Assembly (NCBI GenBank): GCA_965232985.1
Contig: CBDDRC010000042.1
Span: 310,001-374,000, forward strand
Length of the DNA stretch: 64,000 nucleotides
Origin: JADFDG01 sp965232985
Lineage (GTDB): Bacteria; Pseudomonadota; Gammaproteobacteria; Pseudomonadales; JADFDG01
Direction of reading: 5' to 3'
Positions 22,982-31,308 of the stretch are shown here, in pieces. Made by a program: the position numbers and the translations under genes. Positions within the stretch are counted from its first letter, which is position 1. The number at the start of each line of letters is the position of its first letter. The notes beneath the pieces are model-generated. The model did not search any database, was not told the DNA's origin, and worked only from the letters and a program-made list of their open reading frames with translations.

Positions 22982-24244
22982 ATGCATCTCACTGCGCGCT
23001 GCCTTTCCGGCTGTCTTCCGCTTTTCCTCGCACTCGTACTGCTGCCGCTGGGCAACATGTCGTTTGCCGCCAATGGCACCGCCGAGCCGGGGATTCCCGA
23101 AGTCGTCGATGAAGGCGAAGCGGAATTCGACGAGATCGAAGTCCTCAAGAAAAAAGCCGCCACCGAGGGCGACTGGCAACAAAACAAGGACGAACAGGTC
23201 GCCGTCAGCGAACACATCTTCAGCAAAGAGTGGAACAAAGCCCCCTTTGATCCGGCGGCGTTCGACTACACACCAGAGCAGATGCAGGCGAACTGGAAAG
23301 TGCTCATGCGCGGACTGCGCGTGCCCTATCCGTCGCCGGAATACCTGCGCAACCGCTACCAGAAATTTGCCGCATACCGTGACAGCACCCCGAATTTCGA
23401 TGGCGACTACGACAAGCTGTCCGCCGATGTGCTGGACACCTGGCGCCTGTTCTTCCGCGGCGATTATCAGGACGCCATGCGGAAGGGCGAAACACTCGGC
23501 ATTGCCGGTCGCATCCCCGGCAAGGTGGCGCAGATCTTCTACGCGATCTACCTCGAACCGAATCTCGAAGACAAACACATGCTGCTGCAGGACGCCGCCA
23601 ATATTGTGCGCGAGTACGGTAGCAGCCTCGATCAAATGAAAAAGGACAAACAGTATTATGCGGACTACATCATCATCCGCATTGCCTATTCCTACGCTAT
23701 CGGCCGCATTGCCGAAGACGTGCCCATCCCGGTGGCAATCAGCCGCAACTATGTCTTCAAGGTGCTGGACGCCGCCAACGATATCCTCGATCTCGAAGAA
23801 GACAACCCGCTGGGCCTGGCCTTTCGCGCCGGCATCGATGCCAACATCGTCCGCAAAGTCGGCAAGGCCACCGGCCGGATAACTTTCGGCGCCAAGCAGA
23901 CCCATGTGAAAGAGTATTTTGAGCGCGCGCTCCAGCAGGTTCCGGACATGGCGATCATCCGTTACGAATATGGCAATGCGCTGCTGTACATGGACAAGAA
24001 GCGCCAGATTGATGCCGCGCTGGCCGCGTTCAAAGAAGCTGCCGCCACCAAGCCGCGCTTCTCCATGGAAGCACTCGACAGCATGTACGCCGCCAAGCGT
24101 CGCAAGGAAATCGAAGCGCTTGTGAATTATCCGGGCAGCTTCCGCTCCTTCGAGCGCAAGCGCCTGAAGTACCAGAAGCAGAACCACATCAACCTTTACT
24201 GCGTGCTGCCGAAAGTCTGCCCGCCGTTCATCATCCAGCCATGA
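22982..24244 (+). CDS. Exported protein of unknown function, helical repeat type
   Basis: A 420-residue protein with a signal peptide (LSGCLPLFLALVLLPLGNMS, cleavage near AFA at 29-31). The mature part is rich in alpha-helical segments that look like TPR-type repeats, for example KHMLLQDAANIVREYGSSLD and QIDAALAAFKEAAATKPRFS. Overall layout recalls the TRAP-T group of periplasmic TPR proteins, but I cannot assign it. AAGGAG lies 9 nt before the ATG. The stop overlaps the YfbR start by 4 nt, so expression is coupled to a nucleotidase with no obvious common function. The 121-nt gap upstream carries no recognisable site. Confidence 0.65.
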   Translation: MHLTARCLSGCLPLFLALVLLPLGNMSFAANGTAEPGIPEVVDEGEAEFDEIEVLKKKAATEGDWQQNKDEQVAVSEHIFSKEWNKAPFDPAAFDYTPEQMQANWKVLMRGLRVPYPSPEYLRNRYQKFAAYRDSTPNFDGDYDKLSADVLDTWRLFFRGDYQDAMRKGETLGIAGRIPGKVAQIFYAIYLEPNLEDKHMLLQDAANIVREYGSSLDQMKKDKQYYADYIIIRIAYSYAIGRIAEDVPIPVAISRNYVFKVLDAANDILDLEEDNPLGLAFRAGIDANIVRKVGKATGRITFGAKQTHVKEYFERALQQVPDMAIIRYEYGNALLYMDKKRQIDAALAAFKEAAATKPRFSMEALDSMYAAKRRKEIEALVNYPGSFRSFERKRLKYQKQNHINLYCVLPKVCPPFIIQP

Positions 24245-24834
24245 GCCGGTTTCTCGCCCATCTCAGCCGCCTGAAGTTCATCATCCGCTGGGGGCTCAAG
24301 CGCAACACCTCGGCAGAGAATGTCGTCGAGCACAGCTGGGAGGTTGCGGTCATCGCGCATCTGCTGGCCAACATTCGCAACGCGCAATTCGGCGGCGCGT
24401 TGGATGCCAATGCCATTGCCGCCGCTGCGCTGTTCCATGACGCCAGCGAAGTACTCACCGGCGACATGCCCTCGCCGGTGAAATACCACTCGCCGGAAAT
24501 CACCCGCGCCTACAAGGCAATCGAGCATCAGGCACAGATGGAATTGTGGCAGTTGCTGCCGGAGTCGCTGCGCGCATATTACCGGCCACTGCTCATCGAC
24601 GAGGCGATCTCGCCCGAATACCACGAGATCATCAAGACTGCCGACGTTCTTTCGGCGCTGCTGAAATGCCGCCATGAGATCCGCGCCGGCAACCGCGAGT
24701 TCGAAACGGCGCTGGCGGATATCGCGTACAAAGCAGAAAAACTCGCCCAACGCCTGCCGGAAGTCCGTTATTTCCTCGAGCATTTCGAACCGGCATTCGA
24801 CCTGACGCTCGACGAGTTGCTGGCGAAGCGTTAA
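24241..24834 (+). CDS. yfbR: 5-prime-deoxynucleotidase, YfbR family (HD domain)
   Basis: A 197-residue metal-dependent phosphohydrolase that releases phosphate from dNMPs. The HD-domain ligands are visible as NVVEHSWEVAVIAHLL, the LFHDASEVLTGDMPSPVKY segment with the HD pair, and IIKTADVLSALLK with the last Asp. Length and the RLKFIIRWGLKRNT N-terminus match E. coli YfbR. The ATG overlaps the previous stop. It converges on the HNH endonuclease gene with 5 nt between the stops. Confidence 0.92.
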   Translation: MSRFLAHLSRLKFIIRWGLKRNTSAENVVEHSWEVAVIAHLLANIRNAQFGGALDANAIAAAALFHDASEVLTGDMPSPVKYHSPEITRAYKAIEHQAQMELWQLLPESLRAYYRPLLIDEAISPEYHEIIKTADVLSALLKCRHEIRAGNREFETALADIAYKAEKLAQRLPEVRYFLEHFEPAFDLTLDELLAKR

Positions 24835-24839
24835 GCGGC

Positions 24840-25403
24840 TTATGCCAGCAGTCGCGAGCAGGCCGGAAACTGGGCGCGCAGGAACTCCATCTGATCGCCG
24901 AGAATCCGCCGGCTGTTCACCAGCGCGAGGTACTCGGCCATGTTCGGCGTGTAGGGCAGCGCCAGCAGTTCCATGCCGCACTCCTCGGGCGCCCGACTGC
25001 CCTTGAACTGGTTGCAGCGGCGACAGGCCGCAACCACATTGAGCCAACTGTCCCGGCCGCCGCGCGAGCGCGGCTGGATGTGATCGCGGGTAAGGTCACG
25101 ATCGAAGAACTGCTTGCCGCAATACAGGCAAATGTTCTGGTCGCGACGGAACAGCGAACTGTTGGTGAGCGGCGGAACGGTGCGGAACGGTGCGTGCAGG
25201 CGACCTTCACAGGCAATGATGCTGTGTACCTCCACCAGCGACTGCAGGCCGGTGAGACGGGACTGGCCGCCGCGAATGCGGTACACAACATCGCCCAGAG
25301 TCCAGCCGATCAAATCGCGTGCGTAAAGACCGACAGCCTGCTCCCAGTCGAGCCACTCAACCGGTTGCCCTGCCATATCCACCCTGAGTATCCGCGCTGC
25401 CAT
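24840..25403 (-). CDS. HNH endonuclease
   Basis: A 187-residue protein. The HNH domain lies at about 105-150: CLYCGKQFFDRDLTRDHIQP, then RSRGGRDSWLNVVAACRRCN, with two CxxC zinc pairs and the DH of the first beta strand. The N-terminal region (ILRVDMAGQPVEWLDWEQAV) is conserved in a family of chromosomal HNH proteins of unknown purpose. ATG at 25403 starts MAARILRVDM; the frame continues upstream with low-quality residues. There is no nearby restriction or phage gene, so a housekeeping or DNA-repair role is as likely as mobility. Confidence 0.85.
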   Translation of the reverse strand: MAARILRVDMAGQPVEWLDWEQAVGLYARDLIGWTLGDVVYRIRGGQSRLTGLQSLVEVHSIIACEGRLHAPFRTVPPLTNSSLFRRDQNICLYCGKQFFDRDLTRDHIQPRSRGGRDSWLNVVAACRRCNQFKGSRAPEECGMELLALPYTPNMAEYLALVNSRRILGDQMEFLRAQFPACSRLLA

Positions 25404-25708
25404 GGCCTCCCCGCCCGAGCAAAGAATTGGCCCGAGGATACCCGCGCAAAATGGCAGATGCCAGCGCGCAAGCACGCGTCGCATGGCCGGGCGGCCGCCG
25501 GTCAAACTGACGAGAGGTCGCAGTATCTACTGCGCACGGGCTGTCCTACCGTTACATGGAACCCGACAGCAGACTGCTCTGGAGCGCCCAATTTCACCCC
25601 GGCACCCCGGACCACTCCTTGGTGTGCGCCCCCGACGTGCCCGTGCTATGTTTGCCGCCGCGCTTCCGGTCATGCCTACAACAAACCAACAAACTACGGA
25701 GACGTTTC
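25404..25708 (+). other. Non-coding stretch upstream of the first AdeT-like gene
   Basis: This 305-nt gap separates the divergent HNH and AdeT-like genes. I see no conserved open frame, tRNA, repeat or strong hairpin. It presumably holds both promoters; a TATGTT hexamer at about 25647-25652 is a possible -10 for the rightward gene, without a convincing -35. ACGGAGACG provides the ribosome-binding site just before 25709. Confidence 0.5.
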
Positions 25709-26716
25709 ATGCGCCTGCTAGCCGTCATCCTCTCTGCTTTTGCCCTGGCCATCATCTCACCGGCATCGCTCGCTCTGGAGAAGCGCTCGGTCTGCGTCTG
25801 GGACATTGTCGGCGCCCACGGCGACCTGTTCAGCGCGATGCAGGACTTCCGCATCGAATCAATGCGCTGGGGTGTCGATCTTGAACTGCGGCCCTACACC
25901 AACGAAAAGATCGCCGCCGAAGATTTCAAGGCCGGCCAATGCGACGCCGTCTCCATGACCGGCCTGCGTGCCCGTGGCTTCAACAGCTACGCCGGCACCA
26001 TTGATTCCATCGGCAGCATCCCCGATACCGCGCACATGCGCCTGCTGCTGCAGGCGCTGGCAGATCCGAAAAGTGCGCCGAAACTCAAGAACGGCACCTT
26101 CGAGGTGGCCGGTATCGCACCGCTGGGCGCTGCCTACATCTTCACCCGCGACCGCACCATCAACAGCCTGACCAAGGCCTCCGGCAAGCGCGTTGCAGTA
26201 CTCGACTACGACGCCTCGCAAGCCAAACTGGTCGCTCAGGTTGGCGCTTCGCCGGTGCCTTCCGACGTCACCAATTTCTCCGGCAAATTCAACAATGGCA
26301 GCGTCGACATCATTGGCGCACCACTGGCTGCCTACAAGCCGCTGGAGCTGTGGAAGGGTCTGGAGCCGAACGGCGGCATCATCGACTACCCGCTCCTCCA
26401 GCTGACCATACAGTTTCTCGTGCGCCAGGACCGGTTCAAAGATCTGCCTGACTACACGCAGAAATCCCGCCAGTACTTCTACAAGAACTTTGACAAGATC
26501 CTGGCCGCCCTCGACAAGGCAGCGGTGGACGTGCCGAAAAAATACTACGTCAGTATCCCGGCCGCCGATCAAGTGAAATATGAAATCATGATGCGCGACG
26601 CGCGTATCCAGTTGCGCACCGACGGCTACTACAACAGCGAAATGCTGACCTTGCTGCGCAAGGTCCGCTGCAAGATCAACGCCGCGCGGGCCGAGTGCAC
26701 CGACAAGCTCGAGTAA
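25709..26716 (+). CDS. AdeT-type putative solute-binding protein, first paralogue
   Basis: A 335-residue exported protein. The signal peptide is MRLLAVILSAFALAIISPAS with cleavage near ALA at 22. The mature protein starts KRSVCVWDIVGAHGDLFSAM and contains YTNEKIAAEDFKAGQCDAVS, VAVLDYDASQAKLVAQVGAS, FNNGSVDIIGAPLAAYKPLE and the C-terminal KYEIMMRDARIQLR. This is the AdeT1/2 group first linked to Acinetobacter drug resistance, though the fold looks like a periplasmic binding protein rather than an RND pump. A second copy at 28405 is close along its whole length. No cognate membrane transporter is beside either. Confidence 0.82.
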   Translation: MRLLAVILSAFALAIISPASLALEKRSVCVWDIVGAHGDLFSAMQDFRIESMRWGVDLELRPYTNEKIAAEDFKAGQCDAVSMTGLRARGFNSYAGTIDSIGSIPDTAHMRLLLQALADPKSAPKLKNGTFEVAGIAPLGAAYIFTRDRTINSLTKASGKRVAVLDYDASQAKLVAQVGASPVPSDVTNFSGKFNNGSVDIIGAPLAAYKPLELWKGLEPNGGIIDYPLLQLTIQFLVRQDRFKDLPDYTQKSRQYFYKNFDKILAALDKAAVDVPKKYYVSIPAADQVKYEIMMRDARIQLRTDGYYNSEMLTLLRKVRCKINAARAECTDKLE

Positions 26717-26759
26717 AAATCGCGCGTGGCCTGCGCCACCGTATGACACCCTGCCGGCA

Positions 26760-27983
26760 ATGAGTGGCGACGCGGCGCGAACGCTCGCCACTTTGCTTGT
26801 CAACACCGCACCGCTCTGGCGCCCAGCGCCATTCCACGACGATCCTCCCTGGGTCAGCAGCACGCCGGCTCTCACCAGCGCGCTGCTTGCGTTCACTGAC
26901 GCCGAACTCCTCACACTCGAAAACGACCCGGATGCCCTGCAGCACTGCATCGGCAATCTCGCGCCAGCAGTAGCCGGGCTGCAGATCGCCGCCGCTGCCT
27001 GTCTTGGCCATCCGGCCGCCGCTGCCGTGCTCGCGTTGCCGGAAACCGCCGGGCGCGACGTGCCGGGCCGCAAGTGGCAGCAAGTGCTGCATTTCGCCAC
27101 CGCCTGCGGCCTTCCTTGCGGGCCGGTTGTTGAATGGTGCAGCGGCAAGGGGCATCTCGGCCGCCTGCTGGCGCGAGTGCATGGCATGCCTGTCACCGGC
27201 ATTGAGCGCGATGCGGCGTTATGCGCCGAGGGTTCACGTCTGGCGGCACGCGCGCAGCTGGACGTGCGGTTCATACAGGCCGATGTCACCCGCACCACGG
27301 CCAGTGCTGCGCAGCTGGTGCCGGCATCGCATGCGATCGCACTGCACGCCTGTGGCGACCTGCATGTCGCACTGCTGCGTACCGGGAGCAATGCCGGCAT
27401 CGCCGCATTTGACATCGCGCCGTGCTGTTACCACCTGATGCGCGCGCCGCACTGGACGCCCCTGAGCCAGGCACTCACTGCCACCTCGCTCGCCCACCTT
27501 GCCCTGAGCCGCGAGGATCTGCGTCTGGCCGTGCAGGAAACGGTGACGTCCAGCCCGCGCATATTGCGGCAGCAACGCAGACTCGCCGCCTGGCGACTGG
27601 GTTTTGACCAGCTGCAGCGTGAGCTCCGCGGTGTCGATACCTATCTGCCGACACCCTCATACCCGCTGCGGGTACTGGCCGACGGTTGCGCCGCGTTCTG
27701 TGCCAGGCTCGCGACACACCATGGCCTCACCCTGCCTGCCGGTCTGGATTTCACCCGCCTGGAACAGGCAGGTAGCGCGCGCCTGGCACGGATCCGTCGG
27801 CTTCAGTTGCTGCGCCACGCCTGCCGACGGCCGCTGGAGGTGCTGCTGGTCATGGATCGCGCCCTCTGGCTTGCCGAACAGGGTTATGCCGTCGAGGTAT
27901 ACCCGTTCTGCCCTCGCCCGCTGACGCCACGCAATCTGCTGATCCGGGCGCGCCGAACCGAGCCCATACCGATATATCCCTGA
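26760..27983 (+). CDS. SAM-dependent methyltransferase, METTL25-like
   Basis: A 407-residue protein. The SAM-binding motif I is VVEWCSGKGHLGRLLA near 123-138, with the acidic end of strand 2 in TGIERD. HACGDLHVALLR at 196-207 and APCCYHLM at 220-227 are the pattern seen in eukaryotic METTL25 and its bacterial relatives. The C-terminal third has RLARIRRLQLLRHACRRPLE and a conserved RPLTPRNLLIRARR end. The substrate is unknown. ATG at 26760 lies 44 nt after the first AdeT-like gene; the protein stands between two AdeT-like paralogues. No signal peptide, so it is cytoplasmic. Confidence 0.72.
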   Translation: MSGDAARTLATLLVNTAPLWRPAPFHDDPPWVSSTPALTSALLAFTDAELLTLENDPDALQHCIGNLAPAVAGLQIAAAACLGHPAAAAVLALPETAGRDVPGRKWQQVLHFATACGLPCGPVVEWCSGKGHLGRLLARVHGMPVTGIERDAALCAEGSRLAARAQLDVRFIQADVTRTTASAAQLVPASHAIALHACGDLHVALLRTGSNAGIAAFDIAPCCYHLMRAPHWTPLSQALTATSLAHLALSREDLRLAVQETVTSSPRILRQQRRLAAWRLGFDQLQRELRGVDTYLPTPSYPLRVLADGCAAFCARLATHHGLTLPAGLDFTRLEQAGSARLARIRRLQLLRHACRRPLEVLLVMDRALWLAEQGYAVEVYPFCPRPLTPRNLLIRARRTEPIPIYP

Positions 27984-28051
27984 CTGGCGTCAATACCGCA
28001 ATCTGCCCCTGTGATTTGATTTCAGCCAACTCGTTACGCAGGTGGGGGCAT

Positions 28052-28216
28052 ATGGACGCAATCTTCAGCAAGGATTTCGGATCGCTGGGCATGGTACTGA
28101 TTGTCTTTGTTATCGCCTTCACGGCCGTGCTGATGCCGGTGGGCATCTACGTCGTGATGAAACGGATGGCAAAGCAAGCCGGGGAACAGGAGCAGGCCAA
28201 CTCGAAGCGCCAATAA
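28052..28216 (+). CDS. Small single-pass membrane protein
   Basis: A 54-residue protein with one strong hydrophobic segment (MVLIVFVIAFTAVLMPVGIY, residues 13-32) followed by a basic and polar tail VVMKRMAKQAGEQEQANSKR. GGTGGGGG precedes the ATG at 28052; the frame reaches back to 28016 but that start has no site. I do not recognise a family. It lies between the methyltransferase and the second AdeT-like gene, and could be a membrane partner for either. Confidence 0.55.
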   Translation: MDAIFSKDFGSLGMVLIVFVIAFTAVLMPVGIYVVMKRMAKQAGEQEQANSKRQ

Positions 28217-28404
28217 CTCCGGTATCCGGCGCACGACGAGACAGCAGCACGGCCGGGTTGACCAGATTGCCCGGGCCAGCTGCCAAACCAATCATTGAAC
28301 CCGGTCCGGCGGGGGGGCGAGAATGCGGCGGCGTGCTTGGCTGGCGTCTACAGCAGCCAGGCGGCACCGGAGGCCCCTCCGCATAACAAGACCGGATAAC
28401 CACC

Positions 28405-29442
28405 ATGAGATTGCCAGGCCTGATTACCCTGCTGTTCGCCCCACTGTTCGCCTCGACACTTGCCCTGGCCATTGAGGCCACACCCGCACCCAAACCACCG
28501 GCCCAAACCATCAAGGCCCGCTTCTGCGTGTGGGACATTGCCGGCGCGCACGGCGACATCTTCCGCACCATGCAGGACTACCGCCTCGAGATGCTCAAGC
28601 ACGGCGTGGATTTCGAGCTCTTTCCATATACCAGCGAGAAAATCGCCGCCGAGGATTTCAAGGCCGGCCGGTGCGACGCAGTCGATCTGACCACGATGCG
28701 TGCCCGCAACTTCATCAAATACTCCGGCACCCTGGATGCCATCGGCGCACTGCCGACCACCGAACATGTACGCCTTGCCCTGTCAGCGTTGGCCGACCCG
28801 CGCATGGCATCAAAACTCAAGAGCGGTCCGTTCGAGGTCGCCGGTATCGTGCCGATCGGCCCGGCCTATGTGTTTACCCGCGACCGCCGGATCGATTCCA
28901 TCACCAAGGCCGCCGGCAAGCGCATCGCCGTACTCGACTATGACCCAACCCAGTCGAAAATGGTTGCGCAACTGGGTGCCGCACCGGTGCCGTCGGATGT
29001 CACCAACTTCGCCGGCAAATTCAATAACGGCAGCGTCGATATCATCGTCGCACCGCTGGCCGTCTATCGGCCGTTCGAACTGTACAAGGGCCTCGAACCC
29101 AACGGCGCGATCATCGATTTCCCGTTCACCCAGATATCCGCGCAGGTGCTGGTCCGCAGCGACAAATTCCCGCCGGAAATGCTGCAATTCGCCCGTGAGC
29201 AGGTTTTCCAGAATTTCGACAAAGTGCTGGGCATTCTCGCCGCGATGAGCCAGGACATCCCGAGCAAGTACTGGGTGAAAATCCAGGAAGTCGACAAGAT
29301 CAAGTACGAGATCATGATGCGTGATGCCCGCATCCAGTTACGCGACGAAGGCTACTACGACGGCGAGATGCTCACCCTGCTGCGCAAGGTTCGCTGCAAG
29401 GTCGAGCCGGGCCGCGCCGAGTGCACCGACAAGTTTGAATAG
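28405..29442 (+). CDS. AdeT-type putative solute-binding protein, second paralogue
   Basis: A 345-residue exported protein, closely similar to the product at 25709. The signal peptide (LPGLITLLFAPLFASTLALA) ends near residue 22, then a short proline-rich spacer precedes ARFCVWDIAGAHGDIFRTMQ. Shared blocks are EKIAAEDFKAG-CDAV, VPSDVTNF-GKFNNGSVDII, KGLEPNG-IID and the end KYEIMMRDARIQLR, EMLTLLRKVRCK, RAECTDK. All parts are complete, so both copies are probably functional, arising from duplication with later divergence of the signal region. A 188-nt gap upstream suggests its own promoter. Confidence 0.82.
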   Translation: MRLPGLITLLFAPLFASTLALAIEATPAPKPPAQTIKARFCVWDIAGAHGDIFRTMQDYRLEMLKHGVDFELFPYTSEKIAAEDFKAGRCDAVDLTTMRARNFIKYSGTLDAIGALPTTEHVRLALSALADPRMASKLKSGPFEVAGIVPIGPAYVFTRDRRIDSITKAAGKRIAVLDYDPTQSKMVAQLGAAPVPSDVTNFAGKFNNGSVDIIVAPLAVYRPFELYKGLEPNGAIIDFPFTQISAQVLVRSDKFPPEMLQFAREQVFQNFDKVLGILAAMSQDIPSKYWVKIQEVDKIKYEIMMRDARIQLRDEGYYDGEMLTLLRKVRCKVEPGRAECTDKFE

Positions 29443-29458
29443 CCGCCTGCCGTCGCTG

Positions 29459-29486
29459 GCACTTGCACTTGCACTTGCGCACTTGC
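29459..29486. repeat. Short tandem hexamer tract GCACTT
   Basis: Three head-to-tail GCACTT units, a GC, then a fourth unit lie between the second AdeT-like gene and the MarC gene, just upstream of the latter. Slippage here could change spacing to the marC ribosome-binding region, but no effect is shown. Confidence 0.7.
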
Positions 29487-29514
29487 ATAAAAAGCGCCGG
29501 CGCCGCGAGTGCAC

Positions 29515-30120
29515 ATGAACATGGATTTCACCGCCACCGCACTGCTGCTGTTCCTCGTCCTCGATCCGCTGGGCAACATTCCGTTGTTCCTGGCGCAGTT
29601 GCGGGCGGTTCCGGAGGCACGGCGGCGGCATGTGGTATTGCGCGAACTCGGTGTTGCCTATCTGGTGCTGCTGTTTTTCCTGTTCGCCGGCGCCGGCTTC
29701 ATGAAGTTGCTGGCGCTGGATGTTGCAACAGTGAACATCGCCGGCGGTCTGGTGCTGTTCCTGATCGCCCTGCGGATGATCTTTCCCGTAGCGAACGATA
29801 TGTACGGCAATACCAGCAGCAGCCCCACCGAACCCTTTATCGTGCCGCTGGCCATCCCGGCGGTAGCCGGGCCGGGCGCGCTTGGTCTGGTGTTGCTGCT
29901 GCGCGAAGCGCACCCGGATCAGACCCTGACACTGTTCGCGGCAATCTCAACCGCGTGGCTGGCCAGCGCTGCCATCCTCGCGGCGTCCGGCCGCATCCAT
30001 CGCCTGCTCAAGGAGCAGGGCATCGTCGCCATGGAACGCCTCATGGGTCTGGTGCTGGTGATGATTGCCGTGCAGATGTTTATCGATGCGCTGCGCGCTA
30101 TCGGCGCACTGCCAGCGTAG
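29515..30120 (+). CDS. MarC (UPF0056) family integral membrane protein
   Basis: About 201 residues with six hydrophobic segments. The start NMDFTATALLLFLVLDPLGN contains the LDPLGNIP motif, and the second repeat has TEPFIVPLAIPAVAGPGALG, both hallmarks of MarC/YchE/YhgN. The role is unknown; the former link to multiple antibiotic resistance was not confirmed. ATG codons at 29515 and 29521, and a GTG at 29509, compete as starts; no strong ribosome-binding site decides. The gene converges on the alpha/beta hydrolase, 2 nt apart, so they probably share a terminator region. Confidence 0.85.
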   Translation: MNMDFTATALLLFLVLDPLGNIPLFLAQLRAVPEARRRHVVLRELGVAYLVLLFFLFAGAGFMKLLALDVATVNIAGGLVLFLIALRMIFPVANDMYGNTSSSPTEPFIVPLAIPAVAGPGALGLVLLLREAHPDQTLTLFAAISTAWLASAAILAASGRIHRLLKEQGIVAMERLMGLVLVMIAVQMFIDALRAIGALPA

Positions 30121-30122
30121 AT

Positions 30123-31091
30123 TTATTCGCGCTTGCCGCGCAGCGGGATCACGTCAACCGGGTGATCGGCGTAACGGCCGATGTGTTTGTGAACGAAACG
30201 TCCGATCTCGCGCACAGCGTCCTTGCCCTCGGGAATGATATGCGCCATCACCTGGAAGACATGCATCATTTCCGGGTAGACGGTGAGCTGTACCGGGATA
30301 CCCGCACGCTGTGCGGCTGCCACCACGCGCTGCGCGTCGGACAACAGCACTTCCGTTGAACCCACCTGCACCAGGATGGGCGGCAAGCCGCTGTAGTCGG
30401 CGTAAACCGGCGACAGCATCGGATCGTGCGGCGAATGCTCACCCGCATAAATTTTTGCCAGGAACTTCAACAGACTCACCGGGATCATCGGATCATGGTG
30501 TGCGTTCTCATGCATTGATTCCCCGGTGGCAGAAAGATCCGCCCAGGGCGAGATGCACACCGCACCGGCCGGCATCGGCAACCCCAGCTCGCGGAATTTC
30601 AGCAACGCCACCAGCGTCAGATTGCCGCCGGCACTGTCGCCACCGATAAAAATGTTCTGCGCCTCGTACCCGCGCGCGAGCAGCCAGCGATAGACACGCA
30701 CCACATCCCAGATCGGCGTCGGATATTCATGATCAGGCGGCTGGCGATAATCGACGGCGAGAACCTTCATTTTCCCGGTCTGCGAAATGCGCCAGGTCAG
30801 CGCCCGATGCGAGCGTGGCGAGCCGAAGAAATACCCACCGCCGTGCAGATAGATGAAGACCCGGTCCTGATGCAGCTCGTCGGCACAGAGCACCCACTCG
30901 CAAGGCACATCGTCGGCATGCACCGGAACGATCTGGGCATTGCCGGGCACCGGCAGCAACATGGTCAGCGTGTCGAATGCCAGTTGCGAAAATTTCATCA
31001 CGCGCGGCGTCAGCTTTACCCGCGCCACTGCCGGTTTCAACAGGTTGCGCAACGCAAGGTTGATTGCCTGGGCCTGCCAACTTACTGCCAT
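30123..31091 (-). CDS. Alpha/beta hydrolase, hormone-sensitive-lipase family
   Basis: A 322-residue esterase-like protein. It carries the oxyanion motif YLHGGGYFFG, nucleophile elbow GGDSAGGNLTL, then Asp in the DPML-PVY region and catalytic His in MMHVFQVM. These define the HSL/family IV group acting on short or medium acyl esters. The ATG at 31091 is the first in-frame ATG of the homologous region. It is divergent from the phytanoyl-CoA dioxygenase and GntR genes, and its promoter region contains operator-like repeats, so it is probably part of the same regulon. The substrate may be an ester linked to the branched-chain or terpenoid route. Confidence 0.87.
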   Translation of the reverse strand: MAVSWQAQAINLALRNLLKPAVARVKLTPRVMKFSQLAFDTLTMLLPVPGNAQIVPVHADDVPCEWVLCADELHQDRVFIYLHGGGYFFGSPRSHRALTWRISQTGKMKVLAVDYRQPPDHEYPTPIWDVVRVYRWLLARGYEAQNIFIGGDSAGGNLTLVALLKFRELGLPMPAGAVCISPWADLSATGESMHENAHHDPMIPVSLLKFLAKIYAGEHSPHDPMLSPVYADYSGLPPILVQVGSTEVLLSDAQRVVAAAQRAGIPVQLTVYPEMMHVFQVMAHIIPEGKDAVREIGRFVHKHIGRYADHPVDVIPLRGKRE

Positions 31092-31100
31092 ATCACTCTC

Positions 31101-31128
31101 CACATTGGTCTCGCCACATTGGTCTCGC
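31101..31128. repeat. Two exact tandem 14-bp repeats upstream of the hydrolase
   Basis: CACATTGGTCTCGC occurs twice in direct succession, 10 bp before the hydrolase start. Each copy contains ATTGGTC, the same half-site that appears in the two 20-bp inverted elements nearby, so these may be extra binding sites for the GntR regulator. Confidence 0.7.
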
Positions 31129-31195
31129 GCCGAACCCCCGCAGCAGCGCATACAGTAATGCCTTGCCCCCAGGCAACGCCAATGCAGCGGATCCG

Positions 31196-31215
31196 GAAAG
31201 TGGTATGACCAATTT
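31196..31215 (+). promoter_or_regulatory. GntR-type operator candidate, site 1
   Basis: GAAAGTGGTATGACCAATTT contains the TGGT-N3-ACCA core expected for FadR-subfamily GntR proteins. It lies 105 bp upstream of the hydrolase start. The same 20-mer occurs inverted at 31268-31287 with a single mismatch. Assignment to the GntR protein at 32112 is inference. Confidence 0.65.
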
Positions 31216-31267
31216 TCCAGACTGCCCCTGCCGACCAACGGCATGGCGTTTTGTCTTCGCGATAGCT

Positions 31268-31287
31268 AAATTGGTCAGACCACTTTC
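31268..31287 (-). promoter_or_regulatory. GntR-type operator candidate, site 2
   Basis: The reverse strand reads GAAAGTGGTCTGACCAATTT, 19 of 20 identical to site 1. Its core TGGTC-N-GACCA is a perfect palindrome. It lies 21 bp before the dioxygenase ATG, so occupancy would block transcription or initiation of the dioxygenase-GntR operon. Confidence 0.7.
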
Positions 31288-31308
31288 TCATGCTCGACGA
31301 GACCCCCC

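Noticed and set aside
22910..24187. Reverse open frame of 425 codons opposite the secreted helical-repeat protein
   Set aside because: The forward frame has a signal peptide, a strong ribosome-binding site and coupling to yfbR; the reverse frame has none of these.
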